Shown: positions 53,954 to 62,268 of the stretch, piece after piece
Position numbering within the stretch: the stretch's first letter is position 1
How the letters are laid out: every line of letters begins with the position of its first letter
Origin: Falsiroseomonas algicola
Lineage (GTDB): Bacteria; Pseudomonadota; Alphaproteobacteria; Acetobacterales; Acetobacteraceae
Length of the DNA: 64,000 nt
Reading direction: 5' to 3'
Assembly (NCBI RefSeq): GCF_011040385.1
Contig: NZ_JAAIKB010000014.1
Location: forward strand, 81,629 to 145,628
Notes under the pieces: model-generated
The model's input: only the letters and a program-made list of their open reading frames with translations
Database searches by the model: none
Told to the model about the DNA's origin: nothing
Translations under genes and position numbers: made by a program

Positions 53954-56860
53954 CTACTCCGCCGCCTGCGCGTAGGCCTCGAGGGGCGCGCAGGTGCAGA
54001 CCAGGTTGCGGTCGCCGTGGACGTTGTCCACGCGCTTGACGGGCGGCCAGTATTTCTGGCGGGCGACGTAGGGCAGGGGGAAGGCGGCCTGCTGCCGGCT
54101 GTAGGGGTGCGACCACGCTTCCGCCGTGACTTCGGCGGCGGTGTGGGGCGCGTTCTTCAGCGGGTTGTCCTTCGCGTCCATCCGGCCCTGCTCGATGGCA
54201 CGGATTTCGGAACGGATCGCGACCATGGCGTCGATGAAGCGGTCGAGTTCGCCCTGGGTCTCGGATTCCGTCGGTTCCACCATGAGCGTGCCGGTGACGG
54301 GCCAGGACATGGTGGGGGCGTGGAAGCCGTAGTCCTGCAGGCGCTTGGCGATGTCCTCGACCGAGGCGCCGCCATTCTGCTGGAAGCCGCGGCAGTCCAG
54401 GATGCATTCATGCGCCACCATGCCCTGCCGGCCGCGGTAGAGCACGGGGTAGTGGTCCGCGAGTTTCACCGCGACGTAGTTGGCGTTGAGGATCGCCACC
54501 TGCGTCGCGCGCTTGAGGCCTTCCGGCCCCATCATGCGGATATAGGCGTAGGAGATCGGCAGGATGGAGGCGCTGCCGAAGGGCGCGGCGCTGACCGGCC
54601 CGTGCGACGTTGCCTGCGGCCCCGCTTCCGCGAGCAGCGGATGGGAGGGCAGGTAGGGGGCGAGGTGGGCCGCGACGCCGATCGGGCCGACGCCGGGGCC
54701 GCCGCCGCCATGGGGGATGCAGAAGGTCTTGTGCAGGTTGAGGTGGCAGACATCGGCGCCGATCGCGGCGGGCGAGGTCAGGCCCACCTGCGCGTTCATG
54801 TTGGCGCCGTCCATGTAGACCTGGCCGCCCTTCTCATGGATCAGGGCGCAGATTTCCCGAATTGCTTCCTCGAAGACGCCGTGGGTGGACGGATACGTCA
54901 CCATGAGGGCCGCAAGCTTGTCCGCGTGCTGGTCGGCCTTGGCGCGGAGGTCGTCGAGATCGACATTGCCGTCGCGGTCGCAGCCGACGACGACGACCTT
55001 CATGCCGGCCATCACCGCGGAGGCCGGGTTGGTGCCGTGCGCCGAGGACGGGATGAGGCAGACATCCCGCTGCGTATCGCCGCGGGCGCGGTGATAGGCG
55101 CGGATGGCGAGCAGCCCCGCATATTCACCCGCGCTGCCGGCGTTCGGCTGCAGGGAGACGGCCGCGAAGCCGGTGACGGCGCAGAGCCATCCTTCCAGCC
55201 GCTTGATCATCTCGATGTAGCCCGTCGCCTGGTCCACGGGGGCGAAGGGGTGGATGGCGCCGAAGCCGGGGAAGGTGACCGGGATCATCTCCGCGGTCGC
55301 GTTCAGCTTCATCGTGCAGGACCCCAGCGGGATCATGCTGCGGTTCAGCGCGACGTCCTTGTCCTCCAGCTTCTTGAGGTAGCGGAGCATCGCGTGTTCG
55401 GCGTGGTGGCTGCGGAAGACCTCCGCCGTCAGGAAGGCGCTGGCGCGGGTCAGCGAGCCGGGGATGCCGCCTTCGGCGTCGATGGCGTCGAGCCTGGGGG
55501 CGGCGGCGCCGGCGGCTTCCGCGATGGCGGCGACCAGTGCGAGGAGGTCGTCGCGCGTGACGGTTTCGTCGAGCGCGATGCCGATGCCCTGGTCCACGTG
55601 GCGGGCCAGGTTGAAGCCGCGCTTGAGGGCGGCGGCCATCAGCGCCTCGGCCTTGGCGCCGGCCTCGATGGTGATGGTGTCGAAGAAGTCGCCATGGCGG
55701 AGCTTGAAGCCGCAGCGCTTCGCGGCGCCGGCCAGGATGCGCGCCTGCAGCGCGACGCGCTTCGCGATGCGGGCCAGGCCTTCGGGGCCGTGCCAGACGG
55801 CGTACATGGAGGCCATGACGGCCAGCAGCACCTGCGCCGTGCAGATGTTGGAGGTCGCCTTCTCACGCCGGATGTGCTGTTCGCGCGTCTGGAGGGCCAG
55901 GCGCATGGCGGGCTGGCCGGCGGCATCGACGGAGACGCCGACCAGGCGGCCCGGCATCAGGCGCTTATGGGCGTCCTTGACGGCCATGTAGGCGGCGTGC
56001 GGGCCGCCATAGCCCATCGGCACGCCGAAGCGCTGGGTGGAGCCGATGACGACATCGGCGCCCATCTCCCCCGGCGGCTTCAGCAGGACCAGCGACAGCG
56101 GATCGGCGGCGACGATGGCGAGGCCGCCGGCGCCATGCACCGCCGCGATCTCCCGCGTCAGGTCGCGGACCTCGCCGGTGGTGCCGGGGTATTGCAGCAG
56201 CAGGGCAAACGGCTTCTTCGCCGCGGCGGTGGCGACGATGTCGGCGGGGGCGGCGATGACGATCTCGAAGCCCAGCGGCTCCGCGCGCGCTTCCACCACC
56301 GCGCGGGTCTGCGGGTGGACGTCGGAGGCGATCAGCAGCGTGTCGGACTTGCCCTTGGTCGCGGCATGGGCGAGCGCCATGGCTTCCGCGGCCGCCGTCG
56401 CCTCATCGAGCAGCGAGGCATTGGCGACCGGCAGGCCGGCGAGGTCCGTCACCATGGTCTGGAAGTTCAGCAGCGCTTCCAGGCGGCCCTGGGCGAGTTC
56501 GGCCTGGTAGGGCGTATAGGCGGTGTACCAGCCCGGATTCTCCAGCACGTTGCGGAGGATGACGGGCGGCGTCAGCGTGCCGTGGTAGCCCAGGCCGATC
56601 AGGGACTTGATGTCGGCGCGGTTCTTCCCGGCCAGGCCGCGGAGTTCCGCGATCACCTCGGCCTCCGTCGCCGGCGGCGGCAGCGGCAGGGCGGTGGTGC
56701 TGCGGATGGCGGCGGGGACGGTGCGGGCGGCCAGCGCCTCCAGGCTCTCCGCGCCGACCACGCTCAGCATGGCGGCGATCTCGGACTCCGAGGGGCCGAT
56801 GTGGCGCCGGGCGAATTCGCCCTTGTCCTCCAGCGCCGTGAGGTCGGTGAGGAGGCTCAT
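53954..56860 (-). CDS. gcvP: glycine dehydrogenase (aminomethyl-transferring), P protein
   Basis: A 968-residue single-chain P protein of the glycine cleavage system; it decarboxylates glycine and passes the aminomethyl group to lipoyl-GcvH. The N-terminal half has [17 protein letters not shown] and [15 protein letters not shown]; the C-terminal half has the PLP-lysine site [16 protein letters not shown] and [13 protein letters not shown]. Length is normal and the two-subunit split form is excluded. The ATG at 56860 overlaps the gcvH stop by 4 bp. It is the last gene of the riboswitch-controlled gcvTHP operon. Confidence 0.97.
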   Translation of the reverse strand: MSLLTDLTALEDKGEFARRHIGPSESEIAAMLSVVGAESLEALAARTVPAAIRSTTALPLPPPATEAEVIAELRGLAGKNRADIKSLIGLGYHGTLTPPVILRNVLENPGWYTAYTPYQAELAQGRLEALLNFQTMVTDLAGLPVANASLLDEATAAAEAMALAHAATKGKSDTLLIASDVHPQTRAVVEARAEPLGFEIVIAAPADIVATAAAKKPFALLLQYPGTTGEVRDLTREIAAVHGAGGLAIVAADPLSLVLLKPPGEMGADVVIGSTQRFGVPMGYGGPHAAYMAVKDAHKRLMPGRLVGVSVDAAGQPAMRLALQTREQHIRREKATSNICTAQVLLAVMASMYAVWHGPEGLARIAKRVALQARILAGAAKRCGFKLRHGDFFDTITIEAGAKAEALMAAALKRGFNLARHVDQGIGIALDETVTRDDLLALVAAIAEAAGAAAPRLDAIDAEGGIPGSLTRASAFLTAEVFRSHHAEHAMLRYLKKLEDKDVALNRSMIPLGSCTMKLNATAEMIPVTFPGFGAIHPFAPVDQATGYIEMIKRLEGWLCAVTGFAAVSLQPNAGSAGEYAGLLAIRAYHRARGDTQRDVCLIPSSAHGTNPASAVMAGMKVVVVGCDRDGNVDLDDLRAKADQHADKLAALMVTYPSTHGVFEEAIREICALIHEKGGQVYMDGANMNAQVGLTSPAAIGADVCHLNLHKTFCIPHGGGGPGVGPIGVAAHLAPYLPSHPLLAEAGPQATSHGPVSAAPFGSASILPISYAYIRMMGPEGLKRATQVAILNANYVAVKLADHYPVLYRGRQGMVAHECILDCRGFQQNGGASVEDIAKRLQDYGFHAPTMSWPVTGTLMVEPTESETQGELDRFIDAMVAIRSEIRAIEQGRMDAKDNPLKNAPHTAAEVTAEAWSHPYSRQQAAFPLPYVARQKYWPPVKRVDNVHGDRNLVCTCAPLEAYAQAAE

Positions 56861-57234
56861 GCCAGCGTCTCCAGGAAGGCGGCATAGGCCGCTTCGTCCA
56901 TCAGGGCGGCAATCGCGGCTTCGTCCACCGCGGTCAGCTTGAAGAACCAGCCATCGCCGGTCGGGTCGCTGTTGATGAGCGCGGGGTTCTCGGCGACGGC
57001 GGCATTCGCCTCCACGACGCGGCCCGCGACCGGGGCATAGACGTCGGAGGCGGCCTTCACGCTTTCCACCACGGCGCAGGCCTCGCCTTCCGTGACCTCG
57101 CGGCCCGCTTCCGGCAGGTCCACGAAGACGACGTCGCCCAGCGCGTTCTGCGCGTGGTCGGTGATGCCGATGGTGGCGACATCGCCCTCCAGCCGCACCC
57201 ATTCATGGTCCTTGGTGAAGCGCAGTTCGGCCAT
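56857..57234 (-). CDS. gcvH: glycine cleavage system H protein
   Basis: A 125-residue lipoyl carrier. The lipoylated lysine is in [10 protein letters not shown] near residue 61, with the usual [20 protein letters not shown] start and [10 protein letters not shown] near the end. It shuttles the aminomethyl group between GcvP and GcvT. It is separated from gcvT by 111 bp containing a terminator-like structure and overlaps gcvP by 4 bp, so H and P are tightly coupled while T is not. Confidence 0.97.
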   Translation of the reverse strand: MAELRFTKDHEWVRLEGDVATIGITDHAQNALGDVVFVDLPEAGREVTEGEACAVVESVKAASDVYAPVAGRVVEANAAVAENPALINSDPTGDGWFFKLTAVDEAAIAALMDEAAYAAFLETLA

Positions 57235-57257
57235 TGTCGGGGTCCCTTTCAGCGTTG

Positions 57258-57345
57258 AAAAAATCGAGCGTGAGCATCAATGCCCGCCGTCAGCGCCAGC
57301 CTTTTCCTGCCGGCGGCGCGCTGTCGGGCATTGATCCACACGCTC
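57258..57345 (-). terminator. large stem-loop with T-run between gcvT and gcvH (possible attenuator)
   Basis: Outer arms GAGCGTG/CACGCTC and inner arms ATCAATGCCCG/CGGGCATTGAT (57266-57286 with 57325-57345, three unpaired bases per side) enclose a 38-base GC-rich loop. On the transcribed strand six T follow at 57258-57263. The stem starts at the base after the gcvT stop, and gcvH begins about 30 bp beyond. Confidence 0.75.
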
Positions 57346-58461
57346 TCAGCGGGCGTAGCGGTGGGGGGTGAAGGGCAGGGCGGCGACGCGGCCGGGCAGG
57401 GCCTTGCCGCGCACCATCAGGTCGAGCGGCGCGTTGTCCGCGGCCGCGTGGCGAGCCAGGTAGCCCATGGCGACCGGGCCGTTGACGGAGGGGCCGAAGC
57501 CGCCGGAGGTGATCTCTCCGACCGCCTCGCCACCCCGCGCATGCACGGGCGTGTGGCCGCGGGCGGGCTGGCGGCCCTCCGGCAGGATGCCGACGCGCAG
57601 CCGCTTCGGGCCGTTGTCGAGTTCGTCCCGCACGCGGTCCGCGCCGAGGAAGTCGAAGGCCATCCGGCGGCGCTTGCCGATGGTCCAGACCAGGTTGGCC
57701 TCGACCGGGCTCGTCGTCTCATCGAGGTCGTTGCCGTAGAGGCAGAGGCCGGCTTCCAGCCGGAGCGAATCCCGCGCGCCGAGGCCGGCGGGCTGCACGC
57801 CGGGCAGGGCGAGCAGGGCGCGGGCGAAGGTCTCCGCCTGCTCGGCAGGCACGGAAACCTCGACGCCATCCTCGCCGGTATAGCCGCTGCGGCTGACGAT
57901 GGCGGGGACGCCGGCGATGTCGAAGCGCCCGACGCCCATGAAGGAGAGCTGCGCGATGCCCGGCGCCAGCGTCGCGATGGCGGCGACGGCGGCGGGGCCC
58001 TGCAACGCGATCAGCGCGCGGTCGGGCAGGGGGGTGAGCTTCACGCCCGCGGGCAGCACGGCCTCGATCGCCGGGATGTCGAGATGCTTCCGCGACGCGT
58101 TCAGCACCAGGAAGAGCCGGTCGCCGAGGTTGGTGACCATGAAGTCGTCCAGGATGCCGCCCGCTTCCGTCATCAGCAGGCCGTAGCGCTGGCGGCCCGG
58201 CTTCAGCGCCTGGACATCGGCCGGCGTCAGCTTCTCGAGTGCCGCGGCCGCGCCTTCCCCGACCAGTTCGGCCTGGCCCATATGCGACACGTCGAAGAGC
58301 CCCGCGGCTGCGCGGGTGTGCAGATGCTCCCCCATGATGCCGAGGGGATACTGCACCGGCATGGCATAGCCGGCGAAGGGGACCATGCGGCCGCCCAGTT
58401 CCCGGTGCAATGATGCCAACGGAGTCTCGAGCAGCGTTTCGCTGCCAGTCTGATCGGCCAC
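57346..58461 (-). CDS. gcvT: glycine cleavage system aminomethyltransferase (T protein)
   Basis: A 371-residue T protein that transfers the methylene group to THF, giving 5,10-methylene-THF. Conserved blocks are MVPFAGYAMPVQY, GLFDVSHMGQ, the THF-site SRSGYTGEDGVEV and LGARDSLRLEAGLCLYGNDLD (in pieces). The N terminus LLETPLASLHRELGG is normal, giving a GTG start at 58461; there is no ATG nearer than well inside the gene and the upstream open frame runs into the riboswitch. First gene of gcvTHP. Confidence 0.95.
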   Translation of the reverse strand: MADQTGSETLLETPLASLHRELGGRMVPFAGYAMPVQYPLGIMGEHLHTRAAAGLFDVSHMGQAELVGEGAAAALEKLTPADVQALKPGRQRYGLLMTEAGGILDDFMVTNLGDRLFLVLNASRKHLDIPAIEAVLPAGVKLTPLPDRALIALQGPAAVAAIATLAPGIAQLSFMGVGRFDIAGVPAIVSRSGYTGEDGVEVSVPAEQAETFARALLALPGVQPAGLGARDSLRLEAGLCLYGNDLDETTSPVEANLVWTIGKRRRMAFDFLGADRVRDELDNGPKRLRVGILPEGRQPARGHTPVHARGGEAVGEITSGGFGPSVNGPVAMGYLARHAAADNAPLDLMVRGKALPGRVAALPFTPHRYAR

Positions 58462-58510
58462 GGTGCCCCCACAGGCGTTGCCCCCGCCGGAGTGGCGAAG
58501 GTTGATCCGT

Positions 58511-58738
58511 GGCCCCCCTCTGTCCCGTGACCTGAGAGATTCGGCCCTGCCCGTTGAGGGGGGTGCCTTACTCCGTCGGTGCCACACCCCGTTCGGGCTG
58601 CGGGCTTTCCAGAGATCCCTTCTCCGCGCGGTTCCTTCTGCCTGAGCGTTTCCGGGGGCCGGTTGCGCCTTCGGCGGCGGGGATCATCGCATCCGGGCAA
58701 GGGCCCGGGACGACTCGTCCGCTCTCTCCCGCGCGGTA
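58511..58738 (-). ncRNA. tandem glycine riboswitch (two aptamers)
   Basis: Read on the minus strand, aptamer 1 opens with GCGCGGGAGAGAGC (58725-58738), has GCCGAAGGCGCAA and CGCTCAGGCAGAAGGAACC, and its P1 closes with CCGCGC. After a short linker aptamer 2 opens with ATCTCTGGAAAGCC, has CACCGACGGAGTAA and AATCTCTCAGGTCACGG, and ends with GACAGAGGGG near 58514. These are the hallmark sequences of the gcvT motif. About 50 nt separate it from the gcvT GTG. Glycine binding normally switches this operon on. Confidence 0.93.
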
Positions 58739-58754
58739 TCGACGGGATGGGCTG

Positions 58755-58783
58755 CGTATGCCTGAGCGGGGGGCGGGGCGCAA
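58755..58783 (-). promoter_or_regulatory. probable promoter of the gcvTHP riboswitch transcript
   Basis: On the minus strand TTGCGC (58778-58783), 17-bp spacer, CATACG (58755-58760). Transcription would begin about 10 bp before the first aptamer. It lies just past the marR stop codon. Confidence 0.5.
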
Positions 58784-58791
58784 CCGGCGGA

Positions 58792-59307
58792 TCAGGCCGG
58801 AACGGTCTCCGCCTCCAGGGCCGTGAGCAGGCGGCGGGACAGCGCCTCCATGGCGCGGCGTTCCTCGGGCGAAAGCGCGGAGAGCGCGGCCTGGGCGGCG
58901 GCGAAGTGGACAGGCACGGCGCGTTCCGCCAGCGCCAGGCCTTCGGGCGTGAGGCGCACCAGCAGGGCGCGGCGATCGGCGGGGTCCGTCGCGCGGGTGA
59001 CGAAGCCCGCACGCTCCAGCCGGTCCAGCCGCTTGGTCATGGCGCCGGTGGAGAGCAGGCACCAGCGGGAGAGTTCGCCCGGCCGCATCGTGTGGTCCGG
59101 CGCGCGCAGCAGCGTCGCCATCAGGTCGAACATGTCCCAGCTGAGGCCGAGCGGCGCCAGCCAGGCCTCCGCCCGGCGGCGCAGCTGCGCCTCGATGCGG
59201 GGAATCCGGCCGAAGAGATGGAGGTGGCTGGGGTCGATGCCCGGCCGCGCTTCGCGCCAGGCCTCGACCAGCTCATCGACGCTGTCGGTCACCAGGGGGG
59301 CGGTCAT
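58792..59307 (-). CDS. MarR-family transcriptional regulator
   Basis: A 171-residue winged-helix regulator: recognition helix region LSRWCLLSTGAMTKRLDRLE (residues about 80-100) and wing DPADRRALLVRLTPEG. N- and C-terminal helices make the dimer. A palindrome in the 105-bp divergent region probably binds it, controlling itself and ridA-doxX-bug. The ligand is unknown; a small carboxylate or reactive imine product would fit the neighbours. The ATG at 59307 fits family length. Confidence 0.9.
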   Translation of the reverse strand: MTAPLVTDSVDELVEAWREARPGIDPSHLHLFGRIPRIEAQLRRRAEAWLAPLGLSWDMFDLMATLLRAPDHTMRPGELSRWCLLSTGAMTKRLDRLERAGFVTRATDPADRRALLVRLTPEGLALAERAVPVHFAAAQAALSALSPEERRAMEALSRRLLTALEAETVPA

Positions 59308-59324
59308 GGGGTATCTCGCTGCGA

Positions 59325-59346
59325 AATATCTTGACGGAAAGATATT
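59325..59346. promoter_or_regulatory. palindromic MarR operator candidate
   Basis: AATATCTT (59325-59332), six bases, AAGATATT (59339-59346). Perfect eight-base arms in the centre of the divergent marR-ridA region; the arms are AT-rich in a GC-rich genome, as usual for MarR sites. It includes TTGACG (59331-59336), a possible -35 box towards ridA. Confidence 0.65.
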
Positions 59347-59412
59347 GTCTCTCCACGCTCACCCCAAGCACGAGGAACGCCGGCCGACAACGGCTGATGG
59401 AGACAGAGACGA

Positions 59413-59874
59413 ATGTCCGCACCGCCGCCTTTCCGCACCTCGCCCACCAATCCGCGCCTGGGCGAGATCCAGACCAACCCCGCCCGCCAGGCGGACATGC
59501 CCTATGCGCCGGCCATGCGCGTGCGGGGCGGGGGGGACACGCTCTACATCTCCGGCGCTACGCCATCGCCGCTCTATCACCACCACCCCCACCGGCCGGA
59601 GGAGCATGAGCATCCCGTCCGGATCGAGGACCAGTGCACTCGCGTCTTCGACACGCTGGGCGCCATCCTGGCGCATGAGGGGCTGACCTGGACCGACGTC
59701 ATCAAGGTGACACGCTACCTGACGGACATGCGCGACCAGGACGGGCTGAACCAGGTGCAGGGGCGCTATTTCGGCGATTGGCGGCCGGTCAGCACGACGG
59801 TCTGCGTGAACCAGCTGTCCACCCCCGGCGCGCGGGTGGAGGTGGACATCGTCGCGGCCTACCGCCCGGCATGA
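59413..59874 (+). CDS. RidA/YjgF-family protein
   Basis: A 153-residue RidA-fold protein: ISGATPSP replaces the usual VSGQ segment, and DVIKVTRYLTDMRDQDGLNQ and RVEVDIVAAYRPA are typical. The exact arginine that defines true enamine/imine deaminases is not clear, because the C-terminal IEV(E)-type block is RVEVDI. A histidine-rich loop (YHHHPHRPEEHEH) between the first two conserved blocks is unusual. The stop overlaps the next start by 4 bp (ATGA). Confidence 0.85.
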   Translation: MSAPPPFRTSPTNPRLGEIQTNPARQADMPYAPAMRVRGGGDTLYISGATPSPLYHHHPHRPEEHEHPVRIEDQCTRVFDTLGAILAHEGLTWTDVIKVTRYLTDMRDQDGLNQVQGRYFGDWRPVSTTVCVNQLSTPGARVEVDIVAAYRPA

Positions 59875-60194
59875 CCGCCGCGGCCATCCTGCCGCTGGTG
59901 CTGGCGGCCGCCATGGCGATCGGCGCGGGGCTGAACCTGGCCGCGCCCGGCTTCATCCGCGCGGAGTTCGACCGCTGGGGCTACCCGCCCCTGCTGCGCA
60001 TCGCGGTCGGGCTGGCGGAGGCGCTGGCCGCGATCCTGCTGCTGGTGCCGGCCACGCGCGGTGCCGGCGCTGCGCTGGCGCTGGCCGTGCTGGCGGGCGT
60101 CGTCGGCACCCTGGCGCGCGACCGCGCCTGGCTGCGGCTGGAATACCCGATCGTCCTCGTGATCCTCGCCCTCCTCATCCTCAGGGGCGCGTGA
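59871..60194 (+). CDS. DoxX-like small membrane protein
   Basis: A 107-residue four-helix membrane protein with the DoxX pattern: a GLNLAAPGFIRAEFDRWGYP loop, VGLAEALAAILLLVPATRGAG and a C-terminal hydrophobic helix VLVILALLIL. Function unknown. It is translationally coupled to ridA and followed 22 bp later by a Bug-type SBP gene, so the three are likely one operon under the MarR regulator. Confidence 0.75.
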   Translation: MTAAAILPLVLAAAMAIGAGLNLAAPGFIRAEFDRWGYPPLLRIAVGLAEALAAILLLVPATRGAGAALALAVLAGVVGTLARDRAWLRLEYPIVLVILALLILRGA

Positions 60195-60216
60195 CACTGC
60201 CGAAGGAGGCCTGCTG

Positions 60217-61188
60217 ATGCTGCGTCGAACCCTGATGGCCGCGCTTGCGGCCTTGCCCCTGGCGGGCCCCGTGGCGGCACAGCCGGCCTGGCCGACCCAG
60301 CCGATCGTCATGATCATCCCCTTCGCGCCCGGCCCGATCGATGGCGTGGCGCGCATCATCGGCGATGCGATGGGCCGCGACCTGGGCCAGCCCGTGGTGA
60401 TCGAGAACGTCCCCGGCGCCGGCGGCACCATCGGCGTGGGGCGCGCGGCGCAGGCGCGGCCGGATGGCTACCGCATCCTGATGCACAATATCGGCATGTC
60501 CACGGCGCCGACGCTCTATCGCCGGCTCGCCTGGGACCCGGTGCGGGATTTCGAGCCGATCGGCATCATGAACCGCAACCCCATGGTCTGGATCGGCCGG
60601 CCGAGCTTCCCCGGCACGACGCTCCAGGAAATGACGGCCTATCTCCAGCGCCAGGGCACGGCCGCCAACCTGGCGCATGCCGGGCTCGGCTCCTCCTCCC
60701 AGCTCTGCGCCATGCTGATGCAGGCGGCGCTGCGCAGCCAGGCGACGACGGTGCCGTTCCGCAGCTCGGGCGAGGTCTTCCCGGAGCTGAATTCGGGGCG
60801 CATCGACCTCTATTGCGACCAGACGACCAGCGCGCTGGGGCAGGTGCAGGGTGGCACGGTGAAGGCCTTCGCCCTTGCCGCGCCCCAACGCCTGCCGATG
60901 ATGCCGGCGGTGCCGACCACGGCGGAGGCGGGCATGCCCGATTTCCAGCTCTCCATCTGGCAGGCCCTGTTTGCCCCGGCCGGGACGCCGCGTGCCGTGG
61001 TGGATCGGCTGAACCGCGCGCTCCGCGTGGCGCTGGCCGATCCGCGCGTGGTCACGCGCCTCAACGAATTGGGCACGGCGCCGGAGCCGGAGGCGACGGG
61101 ATCGCCGGAAGCGCTGCGCGCCCTGCTGGTCAGCGAGGTCGCGCGCTGGAAGCCGATCATCGAGGCCGCGGGCGAATTCGCGGATTGA
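60217..61188 (+). CDS. Bug/TctC-family substrate-binding protein
   Basis: A 323-residue exported protein with signal peptide (LMAALAALPLAGPVAA) and Bug blocks IVMIIPFAPGPIDGVARII, VVIENVPGAGGTIGVGRAA and DGYRILMHNIGMSTAPTLY. Compared with most Bug proteins the PGG(P/S) loop reads PGPIDG. No TctA/B partner is near; its place behind ridA and a DoxX gene suggests a catabolic or uptake role for the ligand sensed by the MarR regulator. Converges with apaG (6 bp between stops). Confidence 0.9.
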   Translation: MLRRTLMAALAALPLAGPVAAQPAWPTQPIVMIIPFAPGPIDGVARIIGDAMGRDLGQPVVIENVPGAGGTIGVGRAAQARPDGYRILMHNIGMSTAPTLYRRLAWDPVRDFEPIGIMNRNPMVWIGRPSFPGTTLQEMTAYLQRQGTAANLAHAGLGSSSQLCAMLMQAALRSQATTVPFRSSGEVFPELNSGRIDLYCDQTTSALGQVQGGTVKAFALAAPQRLPMMPAVPTTAEAGMPDFQLSIWQALFAPAGTPRAVVDRLNRALRVALADPRVVTRLNELGTAPEPEATGSPEALRALLVSEVARWKPIIEAAGEFAD

Positions 61189-61194
61189 CTGGGC

Positions 61195-61602
61195 TCAATG
61201 CACCCGGCTGGTCGGCTGGTGCGGGCTGTCCAGGCTGAAGGGGGGGATGGCCACGTCGAAGGCCTCCCCCGTTGCCGTCACCACCATGTGGTAGGCGCCG
61301 CGCATGAAGCCCGACGGCGTGGAGAGCGGCGTGCCGGAGGTGTATTCGAAGTTCTGCCCGGGCTCGAGCACCGGCTGTTCGCCGACCACGCCTTCGCCAT
61401 GCACCTGCTGGGTTCGGCCCAGCGCATCGGTGATGCGCCAGCTGCGCTTCAGCAGCTGCACGGTGCGGTTGCCGCGATTCTCGATATTGACGCGATAGGC
61501 CCAGACGAAGTGGCTGCGCTCCGGCTCCGACTGGTCCGCCAGGTAGAAGCTGCGGACGGAGACGCGGATGCCTTGCGTGGTCTCGGTGTAGTCCTCAGCC
61601 AT
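61195..61602 (-). CDS. apaG: ApaG-domain protein
   Basis: A 135-residue ApaG: fibronectin-like beta sandwich with FVWAYRVNIENRGNRTVQLL, SWRITDALG, VVGEQPVLEPGQNFEYTSGT and MRGAYHMV blocks. In enterobacteria ApaG is linked to Co/Mg resistance and Ap4A metabolism; its biochemical role is not settled. It is the third gene behind metZ and the LysE-type exporter on the same strand, 53 bp after the latter, so it may be part of the SAM-riboswitch transcript. Confidence 0.92.
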   Translation of the reverse strand: MAEDYTETTQGIRVSVRSFYLADQSEPERSHFVWAYRVNIENRGNRTVQLLKRSWRITDALGRTQQVHGEGVVGEQPVLEPGQNFEYTSGTPLSTPSGFMRGAYHMVVTATGEAFDVAIPPFSLDSPHQPTSRVH

Positions 61603-61655
61603 GGTGACGTTCCCCCACGCGGGATGCTGGACGCGGCGCCGCACCCTGTCCAGCC

Positions 61656-62264
61656 TCAGGCCCGGCGCAGCGCCACCGCCAGCCCCGCCGCCACCAGCAC
61701 CGACCCGCCCGCGCGGTTCAGCGCCTGCCGCGCGGAAGGCCGCCGCACGGCGCCGGAAAGCTTGCCCGCCAGCAGCGCGTAGGACGCCGCGTTGATGGCG
61801 GCGATGGTGACGAAGGTGGCGACCAGGATCGCCGCCTGCGTCACGAAGCTGCCGTTCGGGTCGATGAACTGCGGCACGAAGGCCACGAAGAAGACGATGC
61901 CCTTCGGGTTCAGCGCGGTCACGATGAAGGCCTGGCGCATGGCGCGGGCGGGCGGCAGGGGCGGTGCTGCCTCCGCCGTCACCGGCGCGCGCCACATCTT
62001 CACGCCGAGCCAGATGAGGTAGGCCGCGCCCACCCATTTCACCGCGGTGAACAGCGTGGCGGAGGCCGCGAGCACCGCGCCGAGCCCCGCCAGCGACAGC
62101 ACCATGGCGACCAGATCGCCGAGCGCCACGCCGGCCGCCAGCGGCAGCGCGTTGCGGAGCCCGCCACCCAGGCTCTGGCCAATGACCAGCAGGATGGTGG
62201 GGCCGGGGATCAGCACCATCACCGCCGCCGCGGCGCAGAAGGCGAGCCAGGTGGAGAGCTCCAT
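61656..62264 (-). CDS. LysE/RhtB-family amino acid exporter
   Basis: A 202-residue membrane protein with six helices and the LysE/RhtB opening (MVLIPGPTILLVIGQSLGGG), then YLIWLGVKMWR and TALNPKGIVFFVAFVPQF. RhtB-type members export homoserine, threonine or related amino acids. It begins 4 bp after the metZ stop, so its product may relieve excess homoserine or methionine pathway intermediates. Start ATG at 62264. Confidence 0.9.
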   Translation of the reverse strand: MELSTWLAFCAAAAVMVLIPGPTILLVIGQSLGGGLRNALPLAAGVALGDLVAMVLSLAGLGAVLAASATLFTAVKWVGAAYLIWLGVKMWRAPVTAEAAPPLPPARAMRQAFIVTALNPKGIVFFVAFVPQFIDPNGSFVTQAAILVATFVTIAAINAASYALLAGKLSGAVRRPSARQALNRAGGSVLVAAGLAVALRRA

Positions 62265-62268
62265 GGCG

